From Thermoguttaceae bacterium (GTDB lineage Bacteria; Planctomycetota; Planctomycetia; Pirellulales; Thermoguttaceae), in assembly GCA_017447865.1 (NCBI GenBank), contig JAFSMO010000049.1, positions 41,833 through 105,832 of the forward strand: a DNA stretch of 64,000 nucleotides, written 5' to 3'. A program made the position numbers and the translations under genes. Of this stretch, positions 17,361 through 26,310 are shown piece by piece. The notes under the pieces were generated by a model that saw only the letters and a list, made by a program, of their open reading frames with translations, did not search any database and was not told where the DNA came from. Position 1 is the first letter of the stretch. Each line of letters begins with the position of its first letter.

Positions 17361-20048
17361 CTACTTCAGCGCCTTCTCGAGCGTCTGCACGTCCGCGTCG
17401 GTGGTCACGTACTCCAAAAATCCCTCGTACTTGACCGGGAATGAAAGCGGGTTTCCGTAAAGGTCGAACGCCTTGGCCGCGGGGGCCGCGCACGTGATTT
17501 CCGCCCGGGCCTGACGTTTCCCGCAAATGACCGCGAAAGCCGAGCCGTCCGCGCGCTGGTAAAGGGCGGCGTAAACGTTGGGCTGAAGCTCCGCGTACCG
17601 GACGAACTTCGCGTCCTCGGCCAGAAAAGCAAACGCCGAAAGGGCCGCCAGCGACGTGTGCGGGTAGCCGTCACCGCTCAGCAGAAGCTGGAACGACGTC
17701 TTCGTGAGGTTTTGGTGCCCGTGCGCTGTGTAGAGGAAGACCCGCTTCACCCCGATGTTCAGGAGCGACATGGTGTAGCGCACGACGTCATCCGCCAGGC
17801 GCGCCGACGGCTCCTCGTTTTCCCACGGGAGGATCTGCGAGTAGATCCCGACCAGCGCGTTTCCGGGATTCGAGCCGCTCGTGAGCGAGCTCCCCTCCGA
17901 CATGATGATCGGTTTTTGGATTTTCCCGTACTTTTCCGTGATGGGGCTGAGCATTTTCTCCAATACCGCCTCGTTCCCGTCGTTCGGCCAGCCGTAAGAG
18001 CGCGGCGAGTACTCGTGGTAGTCGATCTCGTCGCAGAAGTCGTAACCGCCCGCCTCGACGATCTGGCGCACGAACGCGTCGTTATTCGCGTAGCCGGAGA
18101 TCCCGGTGACGCGAACTGCCGGATTCGCCCGTTTCGCGCCCGTGTAGCCGGCCTTCATCATTTTCGCGTACGCGGCCCCCTGATTCTCGAAGGTTTTGTA
18201 CGTTTTCTTGACCGGGTCCCAGCCGCAGTGGAGGAAGTGCCCCCACGGCTCGTTCCAGACGAACCAGTCCTGGATCTCGTTTTCGTAGCGCTTCACCATC
18301 GTGTACGCGTAGTTTTCGAAATCCTTCAGGTGGTCATCGGTCGGGGCCGCGAATTTCGACCAGTACTGGTCCGGCTTGAATTCCGTGTCGGCGTAGTAAC
18401 TCGCCCAGATCGGCGCGCCGACGAGCTGGCCGTAAAGCTTCATTTTGTGGCTTCGGTAGAGGTTGATCTCGGCGTCGTGGAACGTCCAGACCCCCTTTTC
18501 TGCCTCGACGCACGGCCAGGCGACGGTCTGCGTTCCGCCGTCGTGGAGCCGGATCCAGTTGATCCCGCCCGCCTTGAGCGTCGTGAGCAGCTGACCGATC
18601 GGCTCCTCGTGCGACCCGAACGGTGAGTTTGGCGCGTCTTTTCCCCAGTAAACCGGACGGTGGAACCGGCTCACGACGAACTCCGCGACGGGTGAAACCG
18701 CCTCCTCGCCCGAGCCGTCCGCGACCTTGCGAAACGCCTGGAGATTCACGCGGAACTGCCCCAGCGGCGTTTCCGGGAAAATCTGGTAGTTGAGCGTCCG
18801 GAGCTTTTTGGCGTCTTTCCCGGCCGGAATTTCGGCCAGCTCGCGCGTTTCGCCCCAAATATTCGTGACGGAACCTTTCAGGACCACCCCCTCGGGATCG
18901 CCCAGAAGCCGGTAAACCAGGACGGCCGGTTCATCCTTGAACTGGACCCTCCCCTCGCTGGCGTCGGACGGCGGAACGCCCAGGGCGATCTCGCACGCCC
19001 CAGCCAGTTTGTACACTGCGTTTTCCGCCGCGTCGTCCCCCTTTTCCGTCACGCGGACCGCATCGAGCCAGACCGTTTCGCTCGCGGTGAAGTTCAGCAT
19101 GTAACCGCTCTGGCTTTCCGGGATCTGGAACTCAAACGCGGCCCGGTGCCACGTCTCCGAGGCGCCGAACGTCTTGCCGTTGCATTGGATCTCGCCGCCG
19201 CGGTGGGAAAACGAAACCACGTAGGTTTTCGACGCGTCGGGGATCTGGAACGGCGGAGAGAAAAGCTGGATCCCGTTGCGTTCACTGAACCCGTGCTCCA
19301 GTTTCAGGGCTGGCTGACCGGAAGGCCCCGTGCAGTCGTCCGAGACCGTCGCGATCCCCCGGCGGCAGTTCCAACCGGCCGGGACGCCAAACGGGAAGCA
19401 GCTCGACGGGGCGAAATTCTGCCACTTCGCGTCGGGCCGGCGAACATTTTTGTGCTGGGCCAGACCCAGGCGCACGGCGTTGAATTCGGCCGCGGTCGCT
19501 TCGGAAAGGCTGAATTCGCGGAAGTCGCAGACCCCCGTCGCGCCGAGCGAGAAGTAAATCTGGTATGAATCGGAAGCGGGCTTCCAGAACTGAACCACGG
19601 TGGAAATGGTCTCCCACTCCCCCGATGGCGAACTGGTCGCGGCCGGGCCGATGCTCTTGTACGGGGCGGGGCCTTCACGCAGGTAAAGCGAAAGCGAGCC
19701 GTCGGTGGAGTTCCGGATCTTGCCGCTCAGACGGTAGAATTTCCCCTCCTCGAGTTTCGGGATCCCGACGGCGAATTGTGGCCCGGCGCCCGGCGCGGCA
19801 AGCGTCGTGAGGCGGAAAAACGGACCGTCCGCCTCGGAGAGAAACTCCCCTTTGCACTTCGCCTGCGTCCAGCCGAAGTAATTCTGGCCGACTTTTTTCG
19901 GAAGCTGCCCGGCCAGTTGGCCCTGGGTTTCTTCTTCAGTGAAAACTTTCTCCCCCGGCCGCGTCAGATCGAGCGTCCAAAAGGCCTCCTGCGCGTTGGC
20001 AAGGAGCGGAAGAAAAAGGAAGGAAAGGAAAAATAGAATGCGGGTCAT
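17361..20048 (-). CDS. Secreted clan GH-A-like glycoside hydrolase (GH39-like core) with N-terminal beta domains
   Basis: From the chosen ATG the protein has 895 residues with a signal peptide (MTRILFFLSFLFLPLLANAQ). The first ~370 residues look like carbohydrate-binding beta-sandwich segments (FYRLSGKIRNSTDGSLSLYLREGP; KTYVVSFSHRGGEIQCNG). A TIM barrel follows: INWIRLHDGG, DWFVWNEPWG (acid/base Glu near 599), DEIDYHEYSP and PIIMSEGSS (likely nucleophile Glu near 718). NEP on strand 4 and E on strand 7 mark clan GH-A, and the pattern is closest to GH39/GH5-type enzymes. Substrate unknown. The frame continues upstream to 20177 but that part is a heptamer repeat, so 20048 is preferred. The nested repeat B abuts its 3' end. 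Confidence 0.75.
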   Translation of the reverse strand: MTRILFFLSFLFLPLLANAQEAFWTLDLTRPGEKVFTEEETQGQLAGQLPKKVGQNYFGWTQAKCKGEFLSEADGPFFRLTTLAAPGAGPQFAVGIPKLEEGKFYRLSGKIRNSTDGSLSLYLREGPAPYKSIGPAATSSPSGEWETISTVVQFWKPASDSYQIYFSLGATGVCDFREFSLSEATAAEFNAVRLGLAQHKNVRRPDAKWQNFAPSSCFPFGVPAGWNCRRGIATVSDDCTGPSGQPALKLEHGFSERNGIQLFSPPFQIPDASKTYVVSFSHRGGEIQCNGKTFGASETWHRAAFEFQIPESQSGYMLNFTASETVWLDAVRVTEKGDDAAENAVYKLAGACEIALGVPPSDASEGRVQFKDEPAVLVYRLLGDPEGVVLKGSVTNIWGETRELAEIPAGKDAKKLRTLNYQIFPETPLGQFRVNLQAFRKVADGSGEEAVSPVAEFVVSRFHRPVYWGKDAPNSPFGSHEEPIGQLLTTLKAGGINWIRLHDGGTQTVAWPCVEAEKGVWTFHDAEINLYRSHKMKLYGQLVGAPIWASYYADTEFKPDQYWSKFAAPTDDHLKDFENYAYTMVKRYENEIQDWFVWNEPWGHFLHCGWDPVKKTYKTFENQGAAYAKMMKAGYTGAKRANPAVRVTGISGYANNDAFVRQIVEAGGYDFCDEIDYHEYSPRSYGWPNDGNEAVLEKMLSPITEKYGKIQKPIIMSEGSSLTSGSNPGNALVGIYSQILPWENEEPSARLADDVVRYTMSLLNIGVKRVFLYTAHGHQNLTKTSFQLLLSGDGYPHTSLAALSAFAFLAEDAKFVRYAELQPNVYAALYQRADGSAFAVICGKRQARAEITCAAPAAKAFDLYGNPLSFPVKYEGFLEYVTTDADVQTLEKALK

Positions 20049-20072
20049 GGGAAACTCCAAAAAAGTTTTAAT

Positions 20073-20200
20073 AGTTAGGAGTGAGGAGTGAGGAGTGAGG
20101 AGTTGGACGCTTGCGCGTAACGTTGGTTTCAGAAAGAGTTCACCCCATAAAAAGCCGAAGGATTTCCAACTCCTCACTCCTCACTCCTAACTCCTAACTC
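20073..20200. repeat. Heptamer-array inverted repeat upstream of the glycosidase and at the ribE 3' end
   Basis: The left arm (20073-20105) has AGGAGTG-type heptamers and the right arm (20166-20199) the complementary CTCACTC/CTAACTC units, with a 60-nt spacer. It ends 4 bp before the ribE stop. Same design as 13942-14080 but a different heptamer. Confidence 0.85.
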
Positions 20201-20203
20201 GAA

Positions 20204-20827
20204 TCACTCCCGTCTCTGTCCGTCGTCCCAGCTTCGTGCTTCGACGAGCCGCTGGACGTACTTCGCCAGAATGTCCGTTTCGAGGTTCACGCGGCAGCCG
20301 GGCTGCATTTTGCCCAGCGTGGTCACTTCCAGCGTGTACGGGATCAGTGCCACGGTGAAGTAGTCCGGCTCCGCCTCGCAGACGGTCAGGCTCGTGCCGT
20401 CGATGGCGATGGAGCCTTTTTCGACCATCTGCTTCGCGATCTCGTGCGAAATGCCGAATTTATAGAAACTCCAGTCCTGCTCATCGCGGCGTTCAAGCAG
20501 GACGCCGGTCCCGTCGATGTGGCCCGAGACGATGTGCCCGCCGAGGCGGTCGCCGACGGCCAGCGCGCGTTCCATGTTGACCCGGTCGCCGACTTTTTTC
20601 TCGCCGAGGTTAGTCCTTGCGAGGGATTCCGGCCCGACGTCAAAACCGAGTTCGTCCCCTTCTTTGACCACGACGGTCAGGCAGCAGCCGTTAATGGCGA
20701 CCGAGTCGGCGACTTTGGTCTCTGCCGCGATGCCGGGTTCACGAATGACGAGCCGGCAGCCGGGGCCGTTCGCTTCCATTTCGATTTTCGCGATGGTGCC
20801 CATCGCCTCGACGATTCCTGAAAACAT
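20204..20827 (-). CDS. ribE: Riboflavin synthase, alpha subunit
   Basis: The 207-residue protein converts two 6,7-dimethyl-8-ribityllumazine molecules to riboflavin plus a pyrimidinedione. It starts with MFSGIVEAMG, the family's invariant N-terminus, and has the two lumazine-binding half repeats: first DSVAINGCCLTVV with NLGEKKVGDRVNMERAL and GGHIVSGHIDGTG, second KGSIAIDGTSLTVCEA with TTLGKMQPGCRVNLETDILAKYVQRL. Length is normal. It has its own promoter at 20903-20932. No FMN riboswitch is visible in the ~75-nt leader, and no other rib gene is nearby. Confidence 0.96.
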   Translation of the reverse strand: MFSGIVEAMGTIAKIEMEANGPGCRLVIREPGIAAETKVADSVAINGCCLTVVVKEGDELGFDVGPESLARTNLGEKKVGDRVNMERALAVGDRLGGHIVSGHIDGTGVLLERRDEQDWSFYKFGISHEIAKQMVEKGSIAIDGTSLTVCEAEPDYFTVALIPYTLEVTTLGKMQPGCRVNLETDILAKYVQRLVEARSWDDGQRRE

Positions 20828-20902
20828 GAAATGATCTCCTGAAAAATGCCAAACACGGGGGTCAAACCGCTTCCGGGCCAGTCGCCGGGCGGCCGTACAT
20901 TT

Positions 20903-20932
20903 TTATTATGACGAAATCCCGGATTTTGTCAA
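20903..20932 (-). promoter_or_regulatory. Sigma70-type promoter for ribE
   Basis: On the minus strand TTGACA (20927-20932), an 18-nt spacer and TAATAA (20903-20908), 76 bp upstream of ribE. Confidence 0.68.
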
Positions 20933-21035
20933 GCAGGGGGGCGGCGGGAGCAGAAAAGAAGAATTTTAGGAACGGATCTACAAACTCGGACAAGAAAATA
21001 AAAACGGCAGGTGAACCGAAATCCACCTGCCAATT

Positions 21036-21109
21036 TACCCCCGGCAGGACTCGAACCTGTGACCTGCGGTTTAGGAAACCGCCGCTCTATCCACCTGAGC
21101 TACGAGAGC
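21036..21109 (-). tRNA. tRNA-Arg(CCT)
   Basis: On the minus strand the anticodon stem GCGGT/ACCGC closes the loop TTCCTAA, giving anticodon CCT for AGG codons. The D-arm GCTCAGGTGGATAGAGC and T-arm GGTTCGAGTCC are canonical. The acceptor stem GCTCTCG/CGGGGGT has several G-T pairs but is otherwise complete. CCA is not encoded. Confidence 0.88.
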
Positions 21110-21228
21110 ACCTGGAATGACGACGCGCGAAGCATCGCCACTGGTGCTCTTATTCTACCCGATTTTTTTTCTTTTTCAAGGGGTAGGGCGGAAATTTTAG
21201 CCGGGCCCATTTTGCACGAGCCGTTCGC

Positions 21229-23955
21229 TCATCTCGTGGACGTATTCTGGTTTGCCAGCGCGATGTTCTGCTCGATCTGCTCCTGAAGCCGTTTGAAGTG
21301 GTCCACGTCCGGCTGCTCGGAAGCGGCGACGGCCGCCACGTGGAGCGCCTCGTTCATCTGGCCGTTCCGGTAAAGAGAATCGACCCAGTGATGATAAACG
21401 TGCGTGTGATTGTTCTTGAACGGCGGGTAGTTCGGCTGGTGACGAAGACCCTCGCGGAGCAGGGCGGTCGCTTCCTCGTATTTGCCCTCACGACACAGGG
21501 CGATCGCCCAGTTGTTCATCGTGGCCAGGAGGTTTCCGAACGTCGTTTCGCTCTGGAGGTCGAGGCAGTACGCGATCGCGTTCGCTTCCAGCGCGCCGGC
21601 ATAGTCGCCGGAACTCAGAAGGTCCACGCCGCGATTGTAGTAAATCTTCGCAATGAGCCGTTTGTCAGAAATTGGCTGCGGGACCTGAAGCAGAAGCATT
21701 TTGTCAGACTGGTCCTTGAGCTGCGGTGAAGCGTCGCGGATCAGTTTACAAATGACCTTCTGCTGGGTTTCCGGGTCGTTCCGGTACTTGAACCAGTTGC
21801 CGCAGGTGGTTTCGACTTCGAGCCGCTCGCCGTCGGAGAGGTAAACCCAACACATGGCGTGGCCGGGCAGCTCGACGGCCGTGACGTTCAGGCCCGCCTT
21901 TTCCGCGAGCGAACAGAACAGCAGCGAGGCGGTCACGCAGTTGTAGTACCCGTGCTCGAGCAGATTATTAATGGTCGTACCTTCCAGGACGTACTTCACG
22001 AAAACCTTCTGGTGCATGAAGTCCAGAATGAATTCGGCTTTCAGCTCTTCTTTCTGTTTGGTGGTCAGTTCGGTTCTGGCGTCCACCTGGCGCATCCGCT
22101 GAAGGACTCCGTACTCGATATTTTCGTAAATGTTGAGCAGGCGGTTCGCTTCGGCGGCGGTTTTCGGCTGGCTGGCGATGATGCTCGCTTCCATCAGGGT
22201 GAACTGACACTGGCTCTGGGAAAGTTTCGCATTTCCAAGGACGCGCAGGGAGTTGAAAAGGTGCTCCTCGTTCACGTCCAGGTCACGAATGTACTGGGCG
22301 TACCACGGAAGGGCGCTTTTCTCCACGGTCTTCCGAATCCCGAAGTCTTTAAAAACCTCGCGGATCGGTTGGGTCATTTCCAGCCGGCTGGTCGGAGCGC
22401 TCCGTTCCGGGAACGGCGGATTGTACGTGGGAACGTCCTGCTCCGGCTTGGGCGCACTGGCCGACGCAAGAGGATCCCACTGCGTTTGGGCCGGGGTTTG
22501 CGCTTTCGGCTGCTTTTCGGGAGCCGGCGAATTGGTGTTCCGCGGAGCCGGATTTTGCTTCTGCTGGACGGGTTTCGATGCCGAATCGTCCAAAATCGAA
22601 AAAGATTCTTTCGGGGTTGGATCGGTAACTTCCGGGGACAAAACAGACTGCATGCCACTTTTGGGGGCTTCGGAAAGCACCGACTGCGGGCCCGCGGAAA
22701 CCGTGGGTTCGGCCGAAACTGGGGATTTCACGGAATTTCTGGGCTCGGCAGTTTCCCTGGACGGGGATTCCACGGAGGAATGATCCCAGGATTTGGATTT
22801 GGTTTCCGGGGTGGTTTTCTTTTGGTTTTCAGACCACGGGAAACTGGGCCATGAGGAAGTGCCCGACTGGCTTGATTTCTTCCGGACGGGGTACTGGACC
22901 GTGTTTTGCGAGCCGCTTCCCGGGGAGAAAAACGCCGCCGGCTGAACGCTGGAATCCTGAAGAATCTGCGTCGTTTGCAGGATGGAGTGCTCCTTGCGGG
23001 AATCGGAAGTTTCCGGTACCGGCTCCAGAATCAGATCGATGGACTCGTCGGAATCGTCGAGAGTTTCCGGATTTTCGGGCGTTTCGTCGTTTTCCGCTTT
23101 CGGGGCCTGCTTCGCTCCCAATCTCCGGGAGTGAAGTGATTGGCGCCTGGTTTCGTGAGTCGGTTCTGTCGGTACCAATTCCTCGATGTCCAGGTCCAGC
23201 AGATCCGAATCTTTCGTTTCAGCAGTCAATTTTGGATTTTTGCCGGCTTTCGAAGGAACTTCACGCGGAGCGGACGTCACATCTTCCAGGATGAATTCAG
23301 GAGATGACTGCCCGGAATCCTTCGGCTGGAGTTTCGGCGCGGCTGGAATCGTCACGTCTTCCAGAAGAAGATCGCTTTCCTCTTCAAAATCGTTCTCGAA
23401 GCTATTGTCCTCCTGGCCGTAAATCGGCTGGGTGGAAGGCGGAATCTGGGCGGAAACGTCGTCCGGATCGTTAAACGGCAAAGCCTCGGTGATTTCTCCG
23501 TTCAGGGAACGCTCGTCCTCGTTCCATACAAACGGAGCGGGTGACAGCATCGGGTTCCGGCTCGGCGGAGTGTTTCTGCCCCTGCGATCCTTATCGGGGT
23601 ACACGACCTTGGAAGAAGAAGCGGAGCGTTCCTTCTCTTCATTTTCTTCATTTTTGGAACCACCGAAACGTTTTAAAAACTTTTCACGCCGTTCGGCCCG
23701 GTTTTTCTGACGTACCTCCCGGTCCGGAATTGGCTTTGAGTCCCCCGGCTCTGCTTTAAAAGGCGTAAACTCTTTCTGGAAAGGATTCGGAAAAACCCGA
23801 TTGGAGTCTCCAGAGAAATAAGCGTCTGTGGACGAAGGAGTATAGGACGGCTGCACGAATCTCTGCCCGAAACAAAGGGGTGCAGAGAGTGTGACTCCCA
23901 TAAAGAATAAGGTCCAGACACAGCGGCGAATTTGTGCCGCGGTGTTCCGGGACAT
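21229..23955 (-). CDS. Secreted or anchored protein with low-complexity region, transglutaminase-like domain and TPR repeats
   Basis: About 908 residues from MSRNTAAQ (a start 11 codons upstream at 23988 is also possible). An N-terminal hydrophobic signal ends near CFGQRF. Residues ~50-530 are low complexity, rich in Pro, Ser, Glu and Asp, and probably disordered. Around 640-730 there is a transglutaminase/SirB1-like core: YYNCVTASLLFCSLAEKAG (Cys), VELPGHAMCWVYL (His) and RLEVETT (Glu/Asp position), the expected Cys-His-Asp order. The C-terminal ~180 residues have TPR-like helices (YNRGVDLLSSGDYAGALEANAIAY; NWAIALCREGKYEEATALLREGL). A periplasmic cysteine peptidase or cross-linking enzyme scaffolded by TPRs is plausible. 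Function unproven. Confidence 0.72.
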   Translation of the reverse strand: MSRNTAAQIRRCVWTLFFMGVTLSAPLCFGQRFVQPSYTPSSTDAYFSGDSNRVFPNPFQKEFTPFKAEPGDSKPIPDREVRQKNRAERREKFLKRFGGSKNEENEEKERSASSSKVVYPDKDRRGRNTPPSRNPMLSPAPFVWNEDERSLNGEITEALPFNDPDDVSAQIPPSTQPIYGQEDNSFENDFEEESDLLLEDVTIPAAPKLQPKDSGQSSPEFILEDVTSAPREVPSKAGKNPKLTAETKDSDLLDLDIEELVPTEPTHETRRQSLHSRRLGAKQAPKAENDETPENPETLDDSDESIDLILEPVPETSDSRKEHSILQTTQILQDSSVQPAAFFSPGSGSQNTVQYPVRKKSSQSGTSSWPSFPWSENQKKTTPETKSKSWDHSSVESPSRETAEPRNSVKSPVSAEPTVSAGPQSVLSEAPKSGMQSVLSPEVTDPTPKESFSILDDSASKPVQQKQNPAPRNTNSPAPEKQPKAQTPAQTQWDPLASASAPKPEQDVPTYNPPFPERSAPTSRLEMTQPIREVFKDFGIRKTVEKSALPWYAQYIRDLDVNEEHLFNSLRVLGNAKLSQSQCQFTLMEASIIASQPKTAAEANRLLNIYENIEYGVLQRMRQVDARTELTTKQKEELKAEFILDFMHQKVFVKYVLEGTTINNLLEHGYYNCVTASLLFCSLAEKAGLNVTAVELPGHAMCWVYLSDGERLEVETTCGNWFKYRNDPETQQKVICKLIRDASPQLKDQSDKMLLLQVPQPISDKRLIAKIYYNRGVDLLSSGDYAGALEANAIAYCLDLQSETTFGNLLATMNNWAIALCREGKYEEATALLREGLRHQPNYPPFKNNHTHVYHHWVDSLYRNGQMNEALHVAAVAASEQPDVDHFKRLQEQIEQNIALANQNTSTR

Positions 23956-24354
23956 AAGTACTTCAATAAAACTTTGGTTGCATTCCATCGCAAACCTGCT
24001 CGCTCTAAAAGGTGTATAAACGTCAGCGCCGCGAATATTCCTAAAAACGGACTAAATGGAATCCTTGTGAAATTCCATACATTCTGACCTTGGTAAAAAC
24101 GGTTTTTAAGAAAAAAAAATTCAAACCCCCTGAGAAAAGACGCATTGTTCCGATTGTTCCGGCAGTTCTGATTAATGGGAGTATTCCGGTTTTGGAAATT
24201 AGTGAAAATGCGTCAAGTTTACGTTTGTCGAAGCATTTTCGTAAAAGAGGCCAGAATTTTGCCAAAATTTGGCCGGTCCCCCTGCCCAAAAAATGAATTT
24301 CGTTTAGAATATAGAAATAGATGTTTCGTATTCAGAAATTAACAGGAGGAAAAA
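23956..24354. other. 399-bp intergenic region between divergent genes
   Basis: AT-rich spacer between the divergent transglutaminase-like and DUF1292 genes. It must hold both promoters, but only weak candidates are seen (for example TAGAAT near 24306 on the plus strand). No RNA gene or repeat recognised. Confidence 0.6.
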
Positions 24355-24693
24355 ATGGACCATCACGACCACTGTGACTGCGGCTGCGAACACGACGATT
24401 ACGAGCCGATCATTATTAATACTGTGACCGACACGGGCGAGGAACTGTCTTTTGAAGTCCTCGAAGTTTTTGAGTTTGAGGGGAAAAGTTACGCCCGGCT
24501 CCAGTCCTGCGACGAAGATCAGGACGAGGACGAAGATCTGCTCATGGAATGTGAGCAGGTCGGGGACGAGTACGTCTTCCGCGCCATCGAAGACGACGAT
24601 CTGTTCGACCGGATCGTGGAATTCCTCGACGAAGGAATGGACGACGATGAGGACGAAGGCGGCTGCGACTGCTGCCACTGCCATCATGACTGA
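24355..24693 (+). CDS. DUF1292 family small acidic protein with His/Cys-rich ends
   Basis: The protein has 112 residues; AGGAGGA stands 6 bp before the ATG. The middle (IIINTVTDTGEELSFEVLEVFEFEGKSYA ... YVFRAIEDDDLFDRIVEF) matches the DUF1292 (YrzB) fold. Both termini are unusual: the first residues have HHDHCDCGCEH and the end CDCCHCHHD, flanked by Asp/Glu runs. This suggests metal binding (inference). Bacillus YrzB is essential in some strains but its role is unknown. It precedes rpmF by 218 bp. Confidence 0.8.
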   Translation: MDHHDHCDCGCEHDDYEPIIINTVTDTGEELSFEVLEVFEFEGKSYARLQSCDEDQDEDEDLLMECEQVGDEYVFRAIEDDDLFDRIVEFLDEGMDDDEDEGGCDCCHCHHD

Positions 24694-24823
24694 GTATCGA
24701 CCAGGTTTTTGAGATTCTGGGGGGCTTTTCGCGTTTTTGGCGTTTTTACCGTTTCCTTAAAATGCGCAAAGTGGTGAAATCCCGCGATTCTTCAAGAATT
24801 TTTTGGATTCTTGAGCCCACCCC

Positions 24824-24851
24824 TTGACATTTATTGGAACTCTGGTATAAT
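24824..24851 (+). promoter_or_regulatory. Consensus sigma70 promoter for rpmF
   Basis: TTGACA (24824-24829), 16-nt spacer, TATAAT (24846-24851), with the extension TGG before the -10. It is 59 bp upstream of the rpmF ATG. Confidence 0.88.
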
Positions 24852-24910
24852 ACTGGCCTGTTTTGAGTTTTCAGTTTTACCCGTATTACTTTTTTAAAGG
24901 ATGGTGTATC

Positions 24911-25093
24911 ATGGCAGTTCCGAAGCGCAAGCACTCCAACGCCCGTACTGGTTCCCGTCGTGCTCATGACGGAAAGACCGCTAAACAGATTTCCTACTGC
25001 CCGAATTGCGGCTCGGCTGTTCTTTCTCATGTCGTCTGCCCGAACTGCGGTCAGTACCGGGGAATGAAGGTCGTCGAAGTCAACGAGAAATGA
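24911..25093 (+). CDS. rpmF: 50S ribosomal protein L32
   Basis: The protein has 60 residues. MAVPKRKHSNARTGSRRAHD is the canonical L32 start and CPNCGSAV ... CPNCGQYRG gives the two CxxC pairs of the zinc-containing form. AAAGGATG precedes the ATG at 24911 (an upstream in-frame ATG at 24863 is within the leader). L32 is a structural protein of the large subunit near the exit of the tunnel. In many bacteria rpmF is followed by plsX-fabH-fabD; here plsX and fabH are missing and fabD comes next, after a terminator. Confidence 0.97.
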   Translation: MAVPKRKHSNARTGSRRAHDGKTAKQISYCPNCGSAVLSHVVCPNCGQYRGMKVVEVNEK

Positions 25094-25135
25094 GTTTCCG
25101 CAAGGGAAACTTTCCGTTGATCTCAGGAAAAAGAT

Positions 25136-25180
25136 GCCTCATTGCGGAATGATTGGTTCATTCGTGATGAGGCTTTTTTT
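25136..25180 (+). terminator. Intrinsic terminator after rpmF
   Basis: GCCTCAT ... ATGAGGC stem with an inner CGGAATGA/TCATTCG pairing, followed by TTTTTTT. A shorter AGTTTCC/GGAAACT hairpin lies just after the stop. Confidence 0.85.
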
Positions 25181-25183
25181 AAA

Positions 25184-25214
25184 TTATGAATTAAGAATTC
25201 TGAATTATGAATTG
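25184..25214. repeat. Heptamer array (TGAATTA type)
   Basis: Degenerate tandem TGAATTA/AGAATTC/TGAATTA/TGAATTG units (about four heptamers) between the rpmF terminator and fabD. Confidence 0.75.
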
Positions 25215-25273
25215 TAAAAGGCGCTGGTTGGCCTTTGACGTTCATGACTCGCACTCATTCATCTTGAGGAATC

Positions 25274-26182
25274 ATGGGAAAAACCGCTTTTTTGTTTCCG
25301 GGCCAGGGCGCCCAGGTCGTAGGAATGGGGAAGGCGCTGTACGATTCGCTCCCCGAAGCCAAGGCTTTGTTTGACCGGGCCGACGAGATTTTGGGCTACT
25401 CGCTGACCGATCTGTGCTTCAACGGCCCGATCGAGCAGCTCAGCACGACGGTCATCAGCCAGCCGGCCCTTTTTGTCACGTCGCTGGCGGCGCTGGAATC
25501 GTTGAAGAAAACCAATCCGGAAGTCGTCGAGGCGTGCTCCTGCGCTGCGGGGTTGAGCCTGGGCGAGTACACCGCGCTGGCGTGTGCCGGAGCGTTGAGT
25601 TTTGAGGACGGTCTGCGCCTGGTCGCGGAACGCGGCAAAGCGATGCAGGCCGCGGCAGACGCGACTCCCAGCGGAATGGTGAGTCTGCTCAGCGCCGAGA
25701 TCCCGGTCGTGGAAGAACTCTGCGAAAAGGCCCGCGAGGGGGAGATCCTCCAGATCGCCAATCTGCTTTGCCCGGGAAATACGGTCGTTTCCGGTACGAA
25801 AGCTGCCTGCGAGCGCGTCGTGAAGCTGGCGGAGGAAACCGGCTCGGCCCGGCCCGTTGCGCTGGCCGTTGCGGGGGCGTTCCACACGCCGATCATGCGT
25901 CCGGCGGACGAGCGTCTGGCGGAAGTCCTGGCGGGCGTGCAGATCACGGCCCCGAAATTCCCGGTCATTTCCAACGTGGACGCGGAAGCGCATAACGACC
26001 CGGACGAGATCCGCGCGATCCTCGTGCGTCAGATCCTCTCGCCGGTCCAGTGGGAGACGACGATCCGCAAGCTGATCGCCGACGGTTACGATTCGTTCTG
26101 GGAAATCGGTCCGGGGCGTGTCCTTCGCGGCCTGATGAAGCGCATCGACCGGAAAATCCCGTGCCAGGGCGTGGAAGTGTGA
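25274..26182 (+). CDS. fabD: Malonyl-CoA:ACP transacylase
   Basis: The 302-residue protein transfers malonyl from CoA to acyl carrier protein, supplying fatty acid elongation. FPGQGAQVVGMG at the N-terminus, the nucleophile motif GLSLGEYTAL (catalytic Ser), GAFHTPIMRPA (catalytic His) and the C-terminal EIGPGRVLRGL are standard FabD signatures. TGAGGA precedes the ATG. It opens the run fabD-fabG-acpP-fabF in the same orientation; initiation enzyme fabH is not in the window. Confidence 0.96.
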   Translation: MGKTAFLFPGQGAQVVGMGKALYDSLPEAKALFDRADEILGYSLTDLCFNGPIEQLSTTVISQPALFVTSLAALESLKKTNPEVVEACSCAAGLSLGEYTALACAGALSFEDGLRLVAERGKAMQAAADATPSGMVSLLSAEIPVVEELCEKAREGEILQIANLLCPGNTVVSGTKAACERVVKLAEETGSARPVALAVAGAFHTPIMRPADERLAEVLAGVQITAPKFPVISNVDAEAHNDPDEIRAILVRQILSPVQWETTIRKLIADGYDSFWEIGPGRVLRGLMKRIDRKIPCQGVEV

Positions 26183-26310
26183 GATTCGCCTCGACGCCGG
26201 CCCTCCGAATCTCAATAAAAGAATTAAGTAATTGACGTAAAAAACCGAAAAAAAAGAAAATAAGGCGTAATACGTCTTTTTCCTGTATTTTTCATTTTTG
26301 GAGTTTAATT

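Noticed and set aside
20828..20930. FMN riboswitch upstream of ribE
   Set aside because: The leader is only ~75 nt and lacks the conserved RFN pattern.
26233..26290. Terminator/promoter structure between fabD and fabG
   Set aside because: Only a weak TTGACG and an imperfect GACGTA/TACGTC pairing; not enough to call.
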